DNA from: an uncultured Bacteroidales bacterium
Lineage (GTDB): Bacteria; Bacteroidota; Bacteroidia; Bacteroidales; F082
Length of the DNA: 64,000 nucleotides
NCBI GenBank assembly: GCA_947302205.1
Contig: CAMYVD010000002.1
Coordinates: 1-64,000 of the forward strand
Direction of reading: 5' to 3'
The position numbers and the translations under genes are program-made. Positions 7,090 through 16,077 of this stretch are shown piece after piece; the first letter of the stretch is position 1, and each line of letters opens with the position of its first letter. The notes beneath the pieces are model-generated. The model made no database searches, was not told the DNA's origin, and saw only the letters and a list, made by a program, of their open reading frames with translations.

Positions 7090-9090
7090 ATGAAAAGATT
7101 TGTTACTATTTTCACTTTGGTTGCTATGATGGCTGTTACAGCTGTTCAGGCACAGGAAAGAACTCCAGATTGGAAACGCTGGCACTACCTCTCCGAGGAA
7201 GAAATGAACTCCCCAGTCCGCAATGAGAACTTCTCTGAGACGGATCCACCGACCGGTACACCGCGTTTCGTGGGCGAGTTTGAGCCGATGCAAGGCGTGA
7301 TGATCCGTTACCCTCTGGGAATTCCTACTAGTTTGGTGGCACAGCTTTCGAACAATTGCCATGTTTATTGCGTGGTTTCATCGTCAAGCCAAAGCAGCGC
7401 ACAAAGCAGTTTCCAAAACGCTGGTGTCAACATGAACAATGTCACTTTTGTGAACGCCCCATCGGATTCTTACTGGATTCGCGACTACGGCCCATGGTAC
7501 ATCTTCGAGGATCGCAATCCTGCCATCGTTGACAACAAATACAACCGCAACCGCCCGAATGACGACAACATGTCGCAAGTGTTTGCCAACTTCTGGAACA
7601 TCCCGATGTACGGCATGAACCTCACCCACACAGGCGGCAACATGATGGAAGACGGCCGCGGCCACGGTGTCAGCGATGAATTGGTGTTCCAGGAAAACAG
7701 CTATAACGAGACCAATGTCCGCAACAAGATGCGCGACTACCTTGGCATCGATCCCTATCATGTCACCATCGACCCGCAAGGCGACTATATCGCTCACGTG
7801 GATTGCTGGGGCAAGTACCTCGCTCCTGACAAGATTTTGATTGCACAACTGCCACAAAGCAACTCGCAATACGCTTTGTATGAACAAGTTGCTGAATATT
7901 TTGCCACCACTAACTGCTGCTGGGGCTATCCTTATCACGTTTACCGTGTTCCTGAACCCGGAGGCTATACCCTCGCTCCTTATACCAATAGCTTGATTCT
8001 GAACAAGTCAGTGTATGTTCCCATGGGCGATAATGCTTCCTACAACCAAGGTGCCATCGAGGTGTATCAAACAGCCATGCCAGGCTACGACATTGTTCCG
8101 GTATACAACAACGACTATTACACCAGTTGGGAAAACACCGACGCCCTGCACTGCCGCACCCGTGGCGTGATGGATTTCAACATGCTCTTCGTGGATCATC
8201 GCGAGGTGCTGCATGGCGAGCTGGAATGGCAAGAAGAATATCCCGTGGTCTCCAAGTTCATCGCTTATAGCGGCATGGATCTGAAGCAGGATTCACTCCT
8301 TGTTTATTATAGCATCAACGGTGGCGAATATCAAGTGGCTCACATGACGGCTACCGGTGAACCCGATGAATATGTCGGCCATATCACAGGTTTCCAAGGT
8401 GGTGATGAAATCGATTACTATGTGTTCGGTGCTGACGAGTCAGGTCACCGTTACACCCAGCCGGTCTTCGCCGAGTTGGATCCTCACCATTTTACCGTTG
8501 GTGAACAAGGGCTCACGGATATGGGTCTGTTTATCAATGGATCATTGGAACTTGAGCTGAATGAAGACCATCTTGAAGCTGAAGCATCTTTCACCAATGG
8601 CAACTACGGTTCTTTGGCTCCCATTGAGATTACCAATATCTATGAGGTTGAAAATCCTTTGGGAGAGGCTTATCTGGTGATCAATCCGGAACATGAACTG
8701 CCTTATTCCTTAAGTGCTGAAGAAACCTTCCATTTCACCCTGAATCCTAACTCCCAAGCCGGTAAGGGCACCATTACCACTTTTGTGTTCGTGGAATCGA
8801 GCGACAAACAGTTGGAGTACATGGTTACGATTGATGAAGACGTTTTTGTGAGCGTTACCGAGATTTCTTCTGAAACCAAGCTTTATCCCAACCCGACCAA
8901 TGGCAACTTCACCGTGGAAGGCGCTAACGTGGCCAAGGTGGAGGTTTATAACCTGGTGGGCCAGAGGATCTATGCTGGGCAAGGTCAGATGATCAACATT
9001 AACGCCAATGATTGGAACAAGGGCATGTATCTGGTGAATATCACCAACCAGAACGGTGCTGTTGAAACCAAGAAGTTGGTGGTAAGATAA
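7090..9090 (+). CDS. PPAD-like peptidylarginine deiminase, T9SS cargo
   Basis: Predicted secreted enzyme of the agmatine deiminase/PPAD family, which turns peptidyl-arginine into citrulline plus ammonia. 666 residues: signal peptide (1-22, ending AVQAQ), deiminase domain (about 55-375), an Ig-like domain (about 380-480), a second β-domain, and a C-terminal T9SS type A sorting domain (about 595-666: LYPNPTNGNFTVEG, ending KKLVVR). Catalytic residues of Porphyromonas gingivalis PPAD have visible equivalents: Asp132 (WIRDYGPW), His236 and Asp238 (AHVDCWGKYL), Cys355 (ALHCRTRG). The NRNRP segment at 152-156 resembles the paired arginines that in PPAD bind a C-terminal carboxylate, so C-terminal arginines may be preferred. 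It is a single-gene unit closed by a strong terminator. A plain agmatine deiminase is less likely because of the signal peptide and sorting domain. Confidence 0.88.
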   Translation: MKRFVTIFTLVAMMAVTAVQAQERTPDWKRWHYLSEEEMNSPVRNENFSETDPPTGTPRFVGEFEPMQGVMIRYPLGIPTSLVAQLSNNCHVYCVVSSSSQSSAQSSFQNAGVNMNNVTFVNAPSDSYWIRDYGPWYIFEDRNPAIVDNKYNRNRPNDDNMSQVFANFWNIPMYGMNLTHTGGNMMEDGRGHGVSDELVFQENSYNETNVRNKMRDYLGIDPYHVTIDPQGDYIAHVDCWGKYLAPDKILIAQLPQSNSQYALYEQVAEYFATTNCCWGYPYHVYRVPEPGGYTLAPYTNSLILNKSVYVPMGDNASYNQGAIEVYQTAMPGYDIVPVYNNDYYTSWENTDALHCRTRGVMDFNMLFVDHREVLHGELEWQEEYPVVSKFIAYSGMDLKQDSLLVYYSINGGEYQVAHMTATGEPDEYVGHITGFQGGDEIDYYVFGADESGHRYTQPVFAELDPHHFTVGEQGLTDMGLFINGSLELELNEDHLEAEASFTNGNYGSLAPIEITNIYEVENPLGEAYLVINPEHELPYSLSAEETFHFTLNPNSQAGKGTITTFVFVESSDKQLEYMVTIDEDVFVSVTEISSETKLYPNPTNGNFTVEGANVAKVEVYNLVGQRIYAGQGQMININANDWNKGMYLVNITNQNGAVETKKLVVR

Positions 9091-9107
9091 ACAGATTCAT
9101 CTCAAAG

Positions 9108-9143
9108 AAAAACGGAGAGTGAAAACTTCACTCTCCGTTTTTT
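9108..9143. terminator. Terminator of the PPAD-like gene
   Basis: Stem ACGGAGAGTGAA / TTCACTCTCCGT (perfect, 12 bp) with a 3-base loop, followed by TTTTTT. An A-run precedes it, so it may work in both directions and also end the small genes on the minus strand. Confidence 0.9.
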
Positions 9144-9162
9144 GTTTCCAGTTCTCCGTTGC

Positions 9163-9321
9163 TTAAACGTCAAACTTGAATTCTGCGTCGAACCAGCCCG
9201 TATCTTCTTTCAATAAGTCGTATTCTTCACCAGTGAGGTGATCTACGACGTGTACGGTGCCTTTGATGTCGTCGTAGGTAAATGTGAACTGCGAGTTCAC
9301 GTCGTCTAAGGGAACGTCCAT
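9163..9321 (-). CDS. Small acidic protein, 52 aa
   Basis: A short frame that is easy to overlook: it starts at the ATG at 9321, one base after the TAA of the secreted helical protein (9323), and ends with TAA at 9163. The sequence is very acidic (MDVPLDDVNSQFTFTYDDIK at the start, then GEEYDLLKEDTGWFDAEFKF). No signal peptide. The near-overlap TAATATG suggests translational coupling to the upstream gene. The composition, codon-like pattern and position before the bidirectional terminator support a real gene. The family is not recognised; it may fold with a partner. Confidence 0.6.
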   Translation of the reverse strand: MDVPLDDVNSQFTFTYDDIKGTVHVVDHLTGEEYDLLKEDTGWFDAEFKFDV

Positions 9322-9322
9322 A

Positions 9323-9700
9323 TTATCCTTTCGTATAAACTACTGACAGCTTTTTGTTAGCCTTGTTGAATCGATCAACTTGTTCTTTGGTTAATGCATC
9401 TTTGGTCTTTTCAATCTTGCCTTTGAGGTCTTCAGCCTTGGCTAAGAGTTTGTCAAAATTGCCCTCCTTGGTAGTTTGATTGCCTTTTTGCTTTGCCAAA
9501 TAGCACTCAACGCATTGATCAACAGCCACTTCGTACTCTTTGATCAGTTTGTCCGAACCTTCATTGGTCTTAATAGCCTTCTTGGCCGTGGTGGCTTCTT
9601 TCTTCACAGAAGTTTTGTCCTTTCTTTCTTGAGCGTTGGCGTTGAAGCAGAATCCACCCAACAGGAAGGTGACGATAGCTAATGTCAAGATTTTCTTCAT
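9323..9700 (-). CDS. Small secreted helical protein
   Basis: 125 residues from the ATG at 9700, which starts a good signal peptide (MKKILTLAIVTFLLGGF, cleavage after NANAQ). The mature part is lysine/glutamate-rich and helical: EYEVAVDQCVECYLAKQKGN, then FDKLLAKAEDLKGKIEKTKD and a LTKEQVDRFNKANKKL segment. This layout resembles small periplasmic helical proteins of Bacteroidota of unknown function. It is the first gene of a two-gene unit with the 52-residue ORF and is divergent from the TlpA-like gene, with a TAAGTTTG box at 9755-9762. Confidence 0.65.
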   Translation of the reverse strand: MKKILTLAIVTFLLGGFCFNANAQERKDKTSVKKEATTAKKAIKTNEGSDKLIKEYEVAVDQCVECYLAKQKGNQTTKEGNFDKLLAKAEDLKGKIEKTKDALTKEQVDRFNKANKKLSVVYTKG

Positions 9701-9754
9701 AATAGTATCCCTAAATACGTGTCGGGCGCAACTGCTAATATTGGTTTCAAAATG

Positions 9755-9781
9755 CAAACTTACAAAAAAAGTTTATCTTTG
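9755..9781. promoter_or_regulatory. Divergent -7 boxes
   Basis: TAAGTTTG on the minus strand (9755-9762) faces the small secreted protein gene at 9700. TATCTTTG on the plus strand (9774-9781) faces the thioredoxin-like lipoprotein at 9800. Confidence 0.5.
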
Positions 9782-9799
9782 CACAGATTATTATCGAAC

Positions 9800-10840
9800 A
9801 TGATGAAAAAACAAGTTTTACTTTTTGTGGCGGCACTTTTGACGCTGGCCTCATGTAACCAACAGCAAACTTTCAACATCAACGTGAACCTGGCCAATGC
9901 CGACGGACAAACGGTTTATTTACAAAAAGCGGGCCAAACGCTTGATTCAGCAGTGATTAATAATTGGGATGCCGTGTTCAGCACGCCCGTGTGTGATGAC
10001 AACGAGATGTATGCCATCATGCTGAAAGGCTGGCGCCGTCCGTTCACGTTCTTCACCGACCATCAGGACATGACCCTCGAAGGTGATGCCCAGAACCCCA
10101 ATGCCATCCTGGTAAAAGGCTCCGAAAGTCAAGCCCGTCTGGATGCTTTCAACAAGAGCTATAACGAACTTGAAGCCAAGCTTGAAGCCGAAGGTACCGC
10201 TCAAGCCGATGCCGAGGAAATCCTTAAAATGCATTGTTTCGACTATGTTTGGGACAACCCCACCGACCCTGTGGCGCATTACGTGATGTATCGCTATAAA
10301 TGGGCTTTCGGTCCCTGCGAGCTGCGCACCATGATCGACAACATTCATCATGCCGATAGCACTCTCACTTCAAGCACTTTGACAATGGCTGAAGAATATG
10401 TGGAAAAACTGGAGCGTGTGCAAGCGGGCCAACCCATCATCGATTTCACCCAAAACGATCCTGAAGGCAACCCTGTGACGTTGTCGCAATTTGCCGAAGG
10501 TAAGCTGCTGTTGGTGGATTTTTGGGCTTCCTGGTGCCCTGATTGCCGCAAAGCCAACCCCGATGTCGTGGCGGCTTATCAAAAGTATCACGACCAAGGT
10601 TTCGATGTGCTTGGCGTTTCGTTTGACACCAATAGGGAAGCCTGGCTTGCCGCCGTTGAAAAAGACGGTTTGACTTGGACCCAGGTCTCCGACCTTCAAG
10701 GTTGGAACAACGCCGCCGGCGCCTTGTATAGCATTGCGTTCATTCCGCAAAATGCCTTGATTAAGGACGGCATGATCATTGCCCGCAACCTTGAAGGTGA
10801 GGGGTTGTTCAAAGTTATTGAACAATCACTTTCTTGGTGA
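9800..10840 (+). CDS. TlpA-like thiol-disulfide oxidoreductase lipoprotein
   Basis: 346 residues from the ATG pair at 9800/9803. Lipoprotein signal MKKQVLLFVAALLTLASC gives an acylated Cys at about residue 19. The N-terminal half (about 24-110) fits the DUF4369 domain often fused to thioredoxins in Bacteroidota (VNLANADGQTVYLQKAG); a helical linker follows (110-210). The C-terminal thioredoxin/AhpC-TSA domain has the active site WASWCPDC (Cys246, Cys249) and a cis-proline-containing FIPQN segment. It is expected to reduce or exchange disulfides in the periplasm. Its last 26 bp overlap tail-to-tail with the PNGase F-like gene on the other strand. Confidence 0.9.
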   Translation: MMKKQVLLFVAALLTLASCNQQQTFNINVNLANADGQTVYLQKAGQTLDSAVINNWDAVFSTPVCDDNEMYAIMLKGWRRPFTFFTDHQDMTLEGDAQNPNAILVKGSESQARLDAFNKSYNELEAKLEAEGTAQADAEEILKMHCFDYVWDNPTDPVAHYVMYRYKWAFGPCELRTMIDNIHHADSTLTSSTLTMAEEYVEKLERVQAGQPIIDFTQNDPEGNPVTLSQFAEGKLLLVDFWASWCPDCRKANPDVVAAYQKYHDQGFDVLGVSFDTNREAWLAAVEKDGLTWTQVSDLQGWNNAAGALYSIAFIPQNALIKDGMIIARNLEGEGLFKVIEQSLSW

Positions 10841-13490
10841 CCATTTTGCCTCCAAGGACCTGAACCGCATAAATGCCAGCCGGCAAATCGCTCATATCAA
10901 CCGTGGTTGAACCTACCATGTTGAAATTCCTGACAATCACGCCTTGTGCATTAATGATGTGGACACCGGTACGGCCTTTGGTGTAGTCGGTGGTGATGGT
11001 CAAGCGGTCCTTTACGGGGTTGGGTGAAAGGGTTACTTGGAATGAATCATCGTCAGCATCGATCAATTCAGGAACATCCGTGATGATTTCAGTGTTGTGG
11101 CTGTAGGTCACCAACTTTCCGGATACCCTTAAGATAGGATTGCTGGAGTTGTCGCAGTTCGGGCAGCTGTTCTGTCCACTCACGCAGTCAGGGTAGTTGG
11201 GGTGACATTGGTCAACGTAGGTCGGGTCGAACTCATAGAGCACATTGACGTTGCCGGAGGCCAAATAATTGTCGAGACTATAGTCCCATACCATCGACAT
11301 GCTGCCGGGGCACCAACCGGCACGGCTGTAGGTCCAGGTACCGTTTTGAGGCTGACAGCCAGCAGGATTTGGGGAACAAGCCTCCCAAAGGTCTTGTGTT
11401 GCGATGACGGCATTATTGCACTTGATGTTGTGTTGGGCATGATAGAACTCTGCGGCATTTCCTGTGTTGTAAGCTCCGTTACCGGTATCGCTCCAGTTGT
11501 GGCCCGAAGTGGTGATTTGCAGTTTGGCCTTTTCAACGCAAGGTTCAAATAGAATCGAACGGGTTGGAATGGGGCATAAATTCTCGTAATCGCCAAAGGA
11601 ATAGATGCCATACCACAGTTCTTGCAAGTCCACGTAGGGATATTCAGGGGTACCCTTGGTATATTCAAAGATGGCGGTGGGGTTGTAGCCTTCACCGGTT
11701 TCATACTGTTCACTATAAAATTCAAACTCTACGAGTCCTTGCAGCACGGTGGTGAAATCCGTTACATCCAGATCGTCGATGCATTGCACTCCAAACGGAG
11801 TGATGTAACGGCAGAGTTCCACCCATTCACCACGGTAGTTCTTCACGCGAAGATAACTCACGTGGTCGTAAGTGTTGCAATGGCCGTTCACGCAGTTGTG
11901 CAGATAATGCAGGTTGATGTGGTTGAAAGCGTTGACATGGGTTGGGAAGGGGAATTCACCGTAGTCTGTAAACTCTTGGGTCGTCACCACCACCTCGCCG
12001 TTGAGCGCGGAGACCGTGATGTCGTTGTAGTTGGTGGTAACCTCAAAAGTGTTTGAAGCTGAGGTAACCTTGCCGCCGGTTTGGGTGATGCTGACAGTCA
12101 TATTGTAAGTGCCAGCGCCTGAAGGTGTCCAGGTAGTATACCAATAGCCGTTTTCAGGATCGTTGGGATAATCAGTCTTCAAGAAGAGTTCCTGTCCGTC
12201 GACTTCGCATTTCACTTCTTCAAATTTCAGGACATTGCCGTGATCGATGTAAGCGCTCAACACCACCATCACAGGATTCTCGAAATTGGGCAAATACACT
12301 TTGGTGCCTTCGTAAGGACGACGGATGGTGATTTCAGGAGTGTAGTTCTCAGGATCCACCACCGTGAACGTACGGGTTACCGCTGGAGCGGGTTGCCAGT
12401 TAGTGCCGTCACCGGGCTGTGTGGCACGAACCTTTACGGTTCCTTCCTGGCCGGTAAGGGTAAGGATATTGCCGTCCAAAGTAGCGGGACCTTGGATGAG
12501 TTCAAAGTTCACAGGGAGTCCGGAAGTTGCTGTGGCTTGCAGCGTAATGGGTTCGTTATAGACCAACTGGTCGGGGATTTCGGTGAAACTAAGGAACTGT
12601 GCGGCCAAACCGCCGGGAATATAACGGATGACGAAATTGTCGAATCCGCACCAACCACTGTTGAGCATGAAAATCTTGTCCCAAGTGGCAGGGTCGTTTT
12701 TATCTCCACTGCCGGGGGTCAATCCTGCATTGATGCCCTGACATTCAGGCACAGATTCCCATTCACCGTTGGGGATATTTTCATACATCTCATAGAGCGT
12801 GACAGCTCCAGCACCATTGTTGGCATCAAGGTCGATAGAGATTTTCCAACGGCCCCAAACCGTACCTCCAATAGGAATGTCGTAATCGCAAGCCATATTG
12901 TTGCTAGGCAACACTACGCCGTTCATAAAATCGATTTCGGTATTACTTCCTGTGAGCATCATGTACACACCACCATCTGGTGAAGTGCTATTGGGATCAG
13001 GAGTGATGGGTTCATAGACGGCAGGGTGATTGGGTGCCTTGCGGATAGGAGGCAGCACCGAGCCATCGCCATTGCCATCGTAGCCGATACCAAACAATGT
13101 ACCCCACCATTGGCGCAACATGTCACATTCAATTTCAATAATGCCTCCATTGGAAAAGTTGAAACCGTATTGACTGATGTCGTGCGTGGCAATGTCGCCA
13201 AAGCCCGTACCCGAGGCATGCGAGAATACACCTAACGTTTCGTCGGCAGTTGGTGTTACAGGCGTATCGCCCCAGTAATGACCCATGTAATCCGTATACA
13301 TGGGTCCCATGTTGCTGCCACCGTTGCCGGCGCTGTGTGCCCTGACGTACCAACCGTCTTGTCCGTTCAACGGAGGATAAGGTTGGCCACTTCCAACTTG
13401 ATAATTGTTGAAGTCAAATACTTTTTCAACTTGGGCTTGTGCTCCAAAGGCAAAAGCCAACAAAACGAGAATAAGAGATAGCTTTTTCAT
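10815..13490 (-). CDS. PNGase F-type glycosidase 2, T9SS cargo
   Basis: 891 residues, predicted to cut N-glycans from asparagine of glycoproteins outside the cell. Order: signal peptide (1-20), a lectin/laminin-G-like domain (about 22-295, GYDGNGDG), two Ig-like domains (about 300-380 and 385-487), a two-part PNGase F core (about 490-790) and a T9SS sorting domain (about 810-891: LSPNPVKDRLTITTD, ending KKVIVQ). The core aligns by eye with Flavobacterium (Elizabethkingia) PNGase F, including GEWVELCRYITPF, TKGTPEYPY and RAGWCPGS. The three acids known to matter there (D60, E118, E206) have equivalents: Asp542 (CNTYDH), Glu594 (FYSEQY) and Glu681 (NAAEFYH). It is the last gene of the SusC-SusD operon, 15 bp after its paralogue, with which it shares the full architecture. 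Confidence 0.85.
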   Translation of the reverse strand: MKKLSLILVLLAFAFGAQAQVEKVFDFNNYQVGSGQPYPPLNGQDGWYVRAHSAGNGGSNMGPMYTDYMGHYWGDTPVTPTADETLGVFSHASGTGFGDIATHDISQYGFNFSNGGIIEIECDMLRQWWGTLFGIGYDGNGDGSVLPPIRKAPNHPAVYEPITPDPNSTSPDGGVYMMLTGSNTEIDFMNGVVLPSNNMACDYDIPIGGTVWGRWKISIDLDANNGAGAVTLYEMYENIPNGEWESVPECQGINAGLTPGSGDKNDPATWDKIFMLNSGWCGFDNFVIRYIPGGLAAQFLSFTEIPDQLVYNEPITLQATATSGLPVNFELIQGPATLDGNILTLTGQEGTVKVRATQPGDGTNWQPAPAVTRTFTVVDPENYTPEITIRRPYEGTKVYLPNFENPVMVVLSAYIDHGNVLKFEEVKCEVDGQELFLKTDYPNDPENGYWYTTWTPSGAGTYNMTVSITQTGGKVTSASNTFEVTTNYNDITVSALNGEVVVTTQEFTDYGEFPFPTHVNAFNHINLHYLHNCVNGHCNTYDHVSYLRVKNYRGEWVELCRYITPFGVQCIDDLDVTDFTTVLQGLVEFEFYSEQYETGEGYNPTAIFEYTKGTPEYPYVDLQELWYGIYSFGDYENLCPIPTRSILFEPCVEKAKLQITTSGHNWSDTGNGAYNTGNAAEFYHAQHNIKCNNAVIATQDLWEACSPNPAGCQPQNGTWTYSRAGWCPGSMSMVWDYSLDNYLASGNVNVLYEFDPTYVDQCHPNYPDCVSGQNSCPNCDNSSNPILRVSGKLVTYSHNTEIITDVPELIDADDDSFQVTLSPNPVKDRLTITTDYTKGRTGVHIINAQGVIVRNFNMVGSTTVDMSDLPAGIYAVQVLGGKMVTKKVIVQ

Positions 13491-13505
13491 AGATTTATAT
13501 TTTAA

Positions 13506-16049
13506 TTATTTGATAATCAATTTTTTAGTTATCATTCCGCCACCGAGCATCTTCACAACATAAATACCTGGAGAGAGCGAACTGATGTCAACAGTGCGTT
13601 TGCCTTCCACGGTGAAATACATCACCTCCTGGCCTTGCATGTTGAGCACCAAGACACTGACAGCGCCTTTCTCGTAATCAGTAGTGACGGTCAGTTGGTT
13701 GACAGCGGGATTGGGGTAAAGCTGTGCTTCGAAAGGCTGTTCTGGCTTGAAAGCCTGTACCTCGGTCAGCACATTTTCGTCGTTGCTGTAGGAGATCACC
13801 TTGCCAGCCACTTTCAGGATGGGGTTGTCTGGAGCGGCACATTCCGTGCAGGTCACACCGTCAACACAATCGGGATAGTTGGGATGACATTGGTCTATAT
13901 AGCTTGGATCGAACTCATAGAAGAGTTCCGAATGGCCAGCGTTGAGATATTCCGTAAGGTCGAAATCCCATACCATGCCAATGGATCCAGGGCACCAGCC
14001 GCTACGATGGTAGGTCCAGGTGCCGTTTTGGGGCTGGCAGCCTGCCGGATTGGGGCTACAGGCGCGCCATAAGTGTTGTTCAAATCTGTTTTGTCCGTTG
14101 ACAAAGACATGATGCGTGGCCTCAAGGAACTCAGCGGCATTGCCGGTGTTGTAGCTGTTGTTGGTGCCGCTGCTCCAGTTGTGTCCCGTGGTGGTGATTT
14201 TCAACTTGGCTGCCACGGCTTGTGAACTGTAGTGATAATCCACCGTGGGCACGGGCTGCTGGTTGGCATAGTCGCCGAAACTGAAGGTGCCGAACCAAAT
14301 CTCGTTTACATCGACATAAAGGTAATCCGGTGTTCCTTTGGTGAAGGTGAAAATCAGGTTGGGATTGGTTCCGCTACCGTTCCAAAGTTCCATGTAAAGC
14401 TCCATTTCCACCAGACCTTGCAGCAACGAGGTGTAATCGCTCACTTCCACATCGTCGTCGCACTGCACGCCGAAAGGCGTAAGGTAACGGAACAGTTCCA
14501 CCCACTCGCCACGATAGTTGCGGACTTTTACGCCACCCACACGGTCGTAAGTGTCACAATGGTTATTGATGCAGTTGTAGTCAAAATGGGCCATGATATG
14601 GTTGAATACGCCTACATGGGAGGGGAAGATATATTCGCCGTGATCGCTATGCTGGCTCGGAGTACAAATCAAGTCGCCATGCATGGCCACCACCTCCAGT
14701 TGGTTGTCCACTTGGTTGGTCACCTCGAAGTTGGCAGTGCGAGTCGTGACTTTGCCGCCGCTTTGGGTAACGCTGACGGTCAGGTTGTGGTTGGTAAAGC
14801 CCGAGGGGGTAAAGAAACCGTAATAATAACCGTTGTCAGGATCGTCGGGATAGTCGGTTTTCAATGGGATATCCACACCGTTAACATTCGCAATGATGTC
14901 CGTAAACTTAATGACCTCGGGATGTTCAATGTAGGCGGAAACAACGATCATCACTGGATGAATCTCCTCCAGATAGACCTTGGTGCCATCGTAGGGACGG
15001 CGGATGGTCACTTCAGGATCATAGGCATTGGGATCAACCACCTCGAAAGTCTTCACTACGTCTGGAGCGGGAAGCCAAGTGGCATTGCCTGCTTGGGAGG
15101 CTTTGAATCTCACCGTGCCTTCTTCACCAGTCAGGGTTAAAGTGTTTCCGCTGATGGTGGCAGGACCCTCGATCATCTCAAAGGTGACAGGCAGTCCTGA
15201 CGAAGCGGTAGCCTGCAAGGTGATGGGATCGTTGAACACCAATTGGTTGGGGATGTCGGCCATCTCAATGAGCTGGGCATTGCCATCAGGTTGCTGGCGT
15301 ACCAACAGGTTGTCGAAACCGCCCGTACCGCCTTGGGAATGGAAGAAGAGTCCATCCCACACTTGATAGTCGTTCTTGTCGCCCGAACCTGGGGTAAGAT
15401 GCAAGTTGACATTGGTGGCCGCAGCCTGCTGAATCCACTCGCCGGTACAGCCGGGCTTGACAAACACGGTCACCGAACCTTCGCCATTGAAAGCCGTGAA
15501 GTCGAACGACATCTTGTAACGGTTCCATCCGCCCTCGTCGAAGGCAAACTCCACCGAGGTGCCGTTGGGCAGATACAATTTGGCATGGCCGCTGTCGCCT
15601 TGGCCTTTGCATGACAGATACACGCCGCCATCCTCATCGTTCATGCCGGGGAGGATGTGCCCGTCGCCATTGCCGTCGAAGCCAACGCCGAAAAAGTTAC
15701 CCCACCAGGTACGGAGCATGTCCATTTCGAGATCCATGATGCCGCCTTGCTGGAAGCTGAAATTGAAGTTGGCCGAAGCCTTGCGGGTAGCCGTGCGACC
15801 TACCCCGGAGCCTCCATAGGGATACCATACGGCGATGCTCTCGTCAGGCGACATGTTGGAACCATTCACATAATCCACATCAAAGTCTTGCGACGAGGCT
15901 GCGGTTTGGTAATGGGTCATCCAACCATCCTGACCGTTGAGGTTTTGTGAACCCGTCGTCAACTGATTGAAATCATAAAGGTATTCCACTTGGGCGGTCG
16001 CACCCAAGGAAACCATCAAGCCTAATAGAAATAAGGTAATCCTTCTCAT
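13506..16049 (-). CDS. PNGase F-type glycosidase 1, T9SS cargo
   Basis: 847 residues from the ATG at 16049 (signal peptide MRRITLFLLGLMVSLGATAQ; the frame extends upstream into the SusD intergenic space without a signal). Tandem paralogue of the following gene with the same domain order: lectin-like domain, two Ig-like domains, PNGase F core, T9SS sorting domain (LYPNPAVNQLTVTTD, ending KKLIIK). Core motifs: HCDTYDRVGG, GEWVELFRYLTPF and HRSGWCPGS. All three catalytic acids are kept (Asp502, Glu554, Glu640). The N-terminal lectin-like domain differs more than the core, which suggests different glycoprotein targets for the two enzymes. It lies 26 bp after SusD, so glycan release and uptake appear to be co-transcribed. 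Confidence 0.85.
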   Translation of the reverse strand: MRRITLFLLGLMVSLGATAQVEYLYDFNQLTTGSQNLNGQDGWMTHYQTAASSQDFDVDYVNGSNMSPDESIAVWYPYGGSGVGRTATRKASANFNFSFQQGGIMDLEMDMLRTWWGNFFGVGFDGNGDGHILPGMNDEDGGVYLSCKGQGDSGHAKLYLPNGTSVEFAFDEGGWNRYKMSFDFTAFNGEGSVTVFVKPGCTGEWIQQAAATNVNLHLTPGSGDKNDYQVWDGLFFHSQGGTGGFDNLLVRQQPDGNAQLIEMADIPNQLVFNDPITLQATASSGLPVTFEMIEGPATISGNTLTLTGEEGTVRFKASQAGNATWLPAPDVVKTFEVVDPNAYDPEVTIRRPYDGTKVYLEEIHPVMIVVSAYIEHPEVIKFTDIIANVNGVDIPLKTDYPDDPDNGYYYGFFTPSGFTNHNLTVSVTQSGGKVTTRTANFEVTNQVDNQLEVVAMHGDLICTPSQHSDHGEYIFPSHVGVFNHIMAHFDYNCINNHCDTYDRVGGVKVRNYRGEWVELFRYLTPFGVQCDDDVEVSDYTSLLQGLVEMELYMELWNGSGTNPNLIFTFTKGTPDYLYVDVNEIWFGTFSFGDYANQQPVPTVDYHYSSQAVAAKLKITTTGHNWSSGTNNSYNTGNAAEFLEATHHVFVNGQNRFEQHLWRACSPNPAGCQPQNGTWTYHRSGWCPGSIGMVWDFDLTEYLNAGHSELFYEFDPSYIDQCHPNYPDCVDGVTCTECAAPDNPILKVAGKVISYSNDENVLTEVQAFKPEQPFEAQLYPNPAVNQLTVTTDYEKGAVSVLVLNMQGQEVMYFTVEGKRTVDISSLSPGIYVVKMLGGGMITKKLIIK

Positions 16050-16053
16050 ATGC

Positions 16054-16077
16054 TGTCTTCTATCTTCTGTCTTCTTT
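16054..16077. repeat. CT-rich heptad mini-repeat
   Basis: Three imperfect units of the 7-mer GTCTTCT (GTCTTCTATCTTCTGTCTTC...) fill the 26-bp gap between susD and the first PNGase gene. Related stretches are at 40955-40977 and 47606-47630. Confidence 0.5.
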
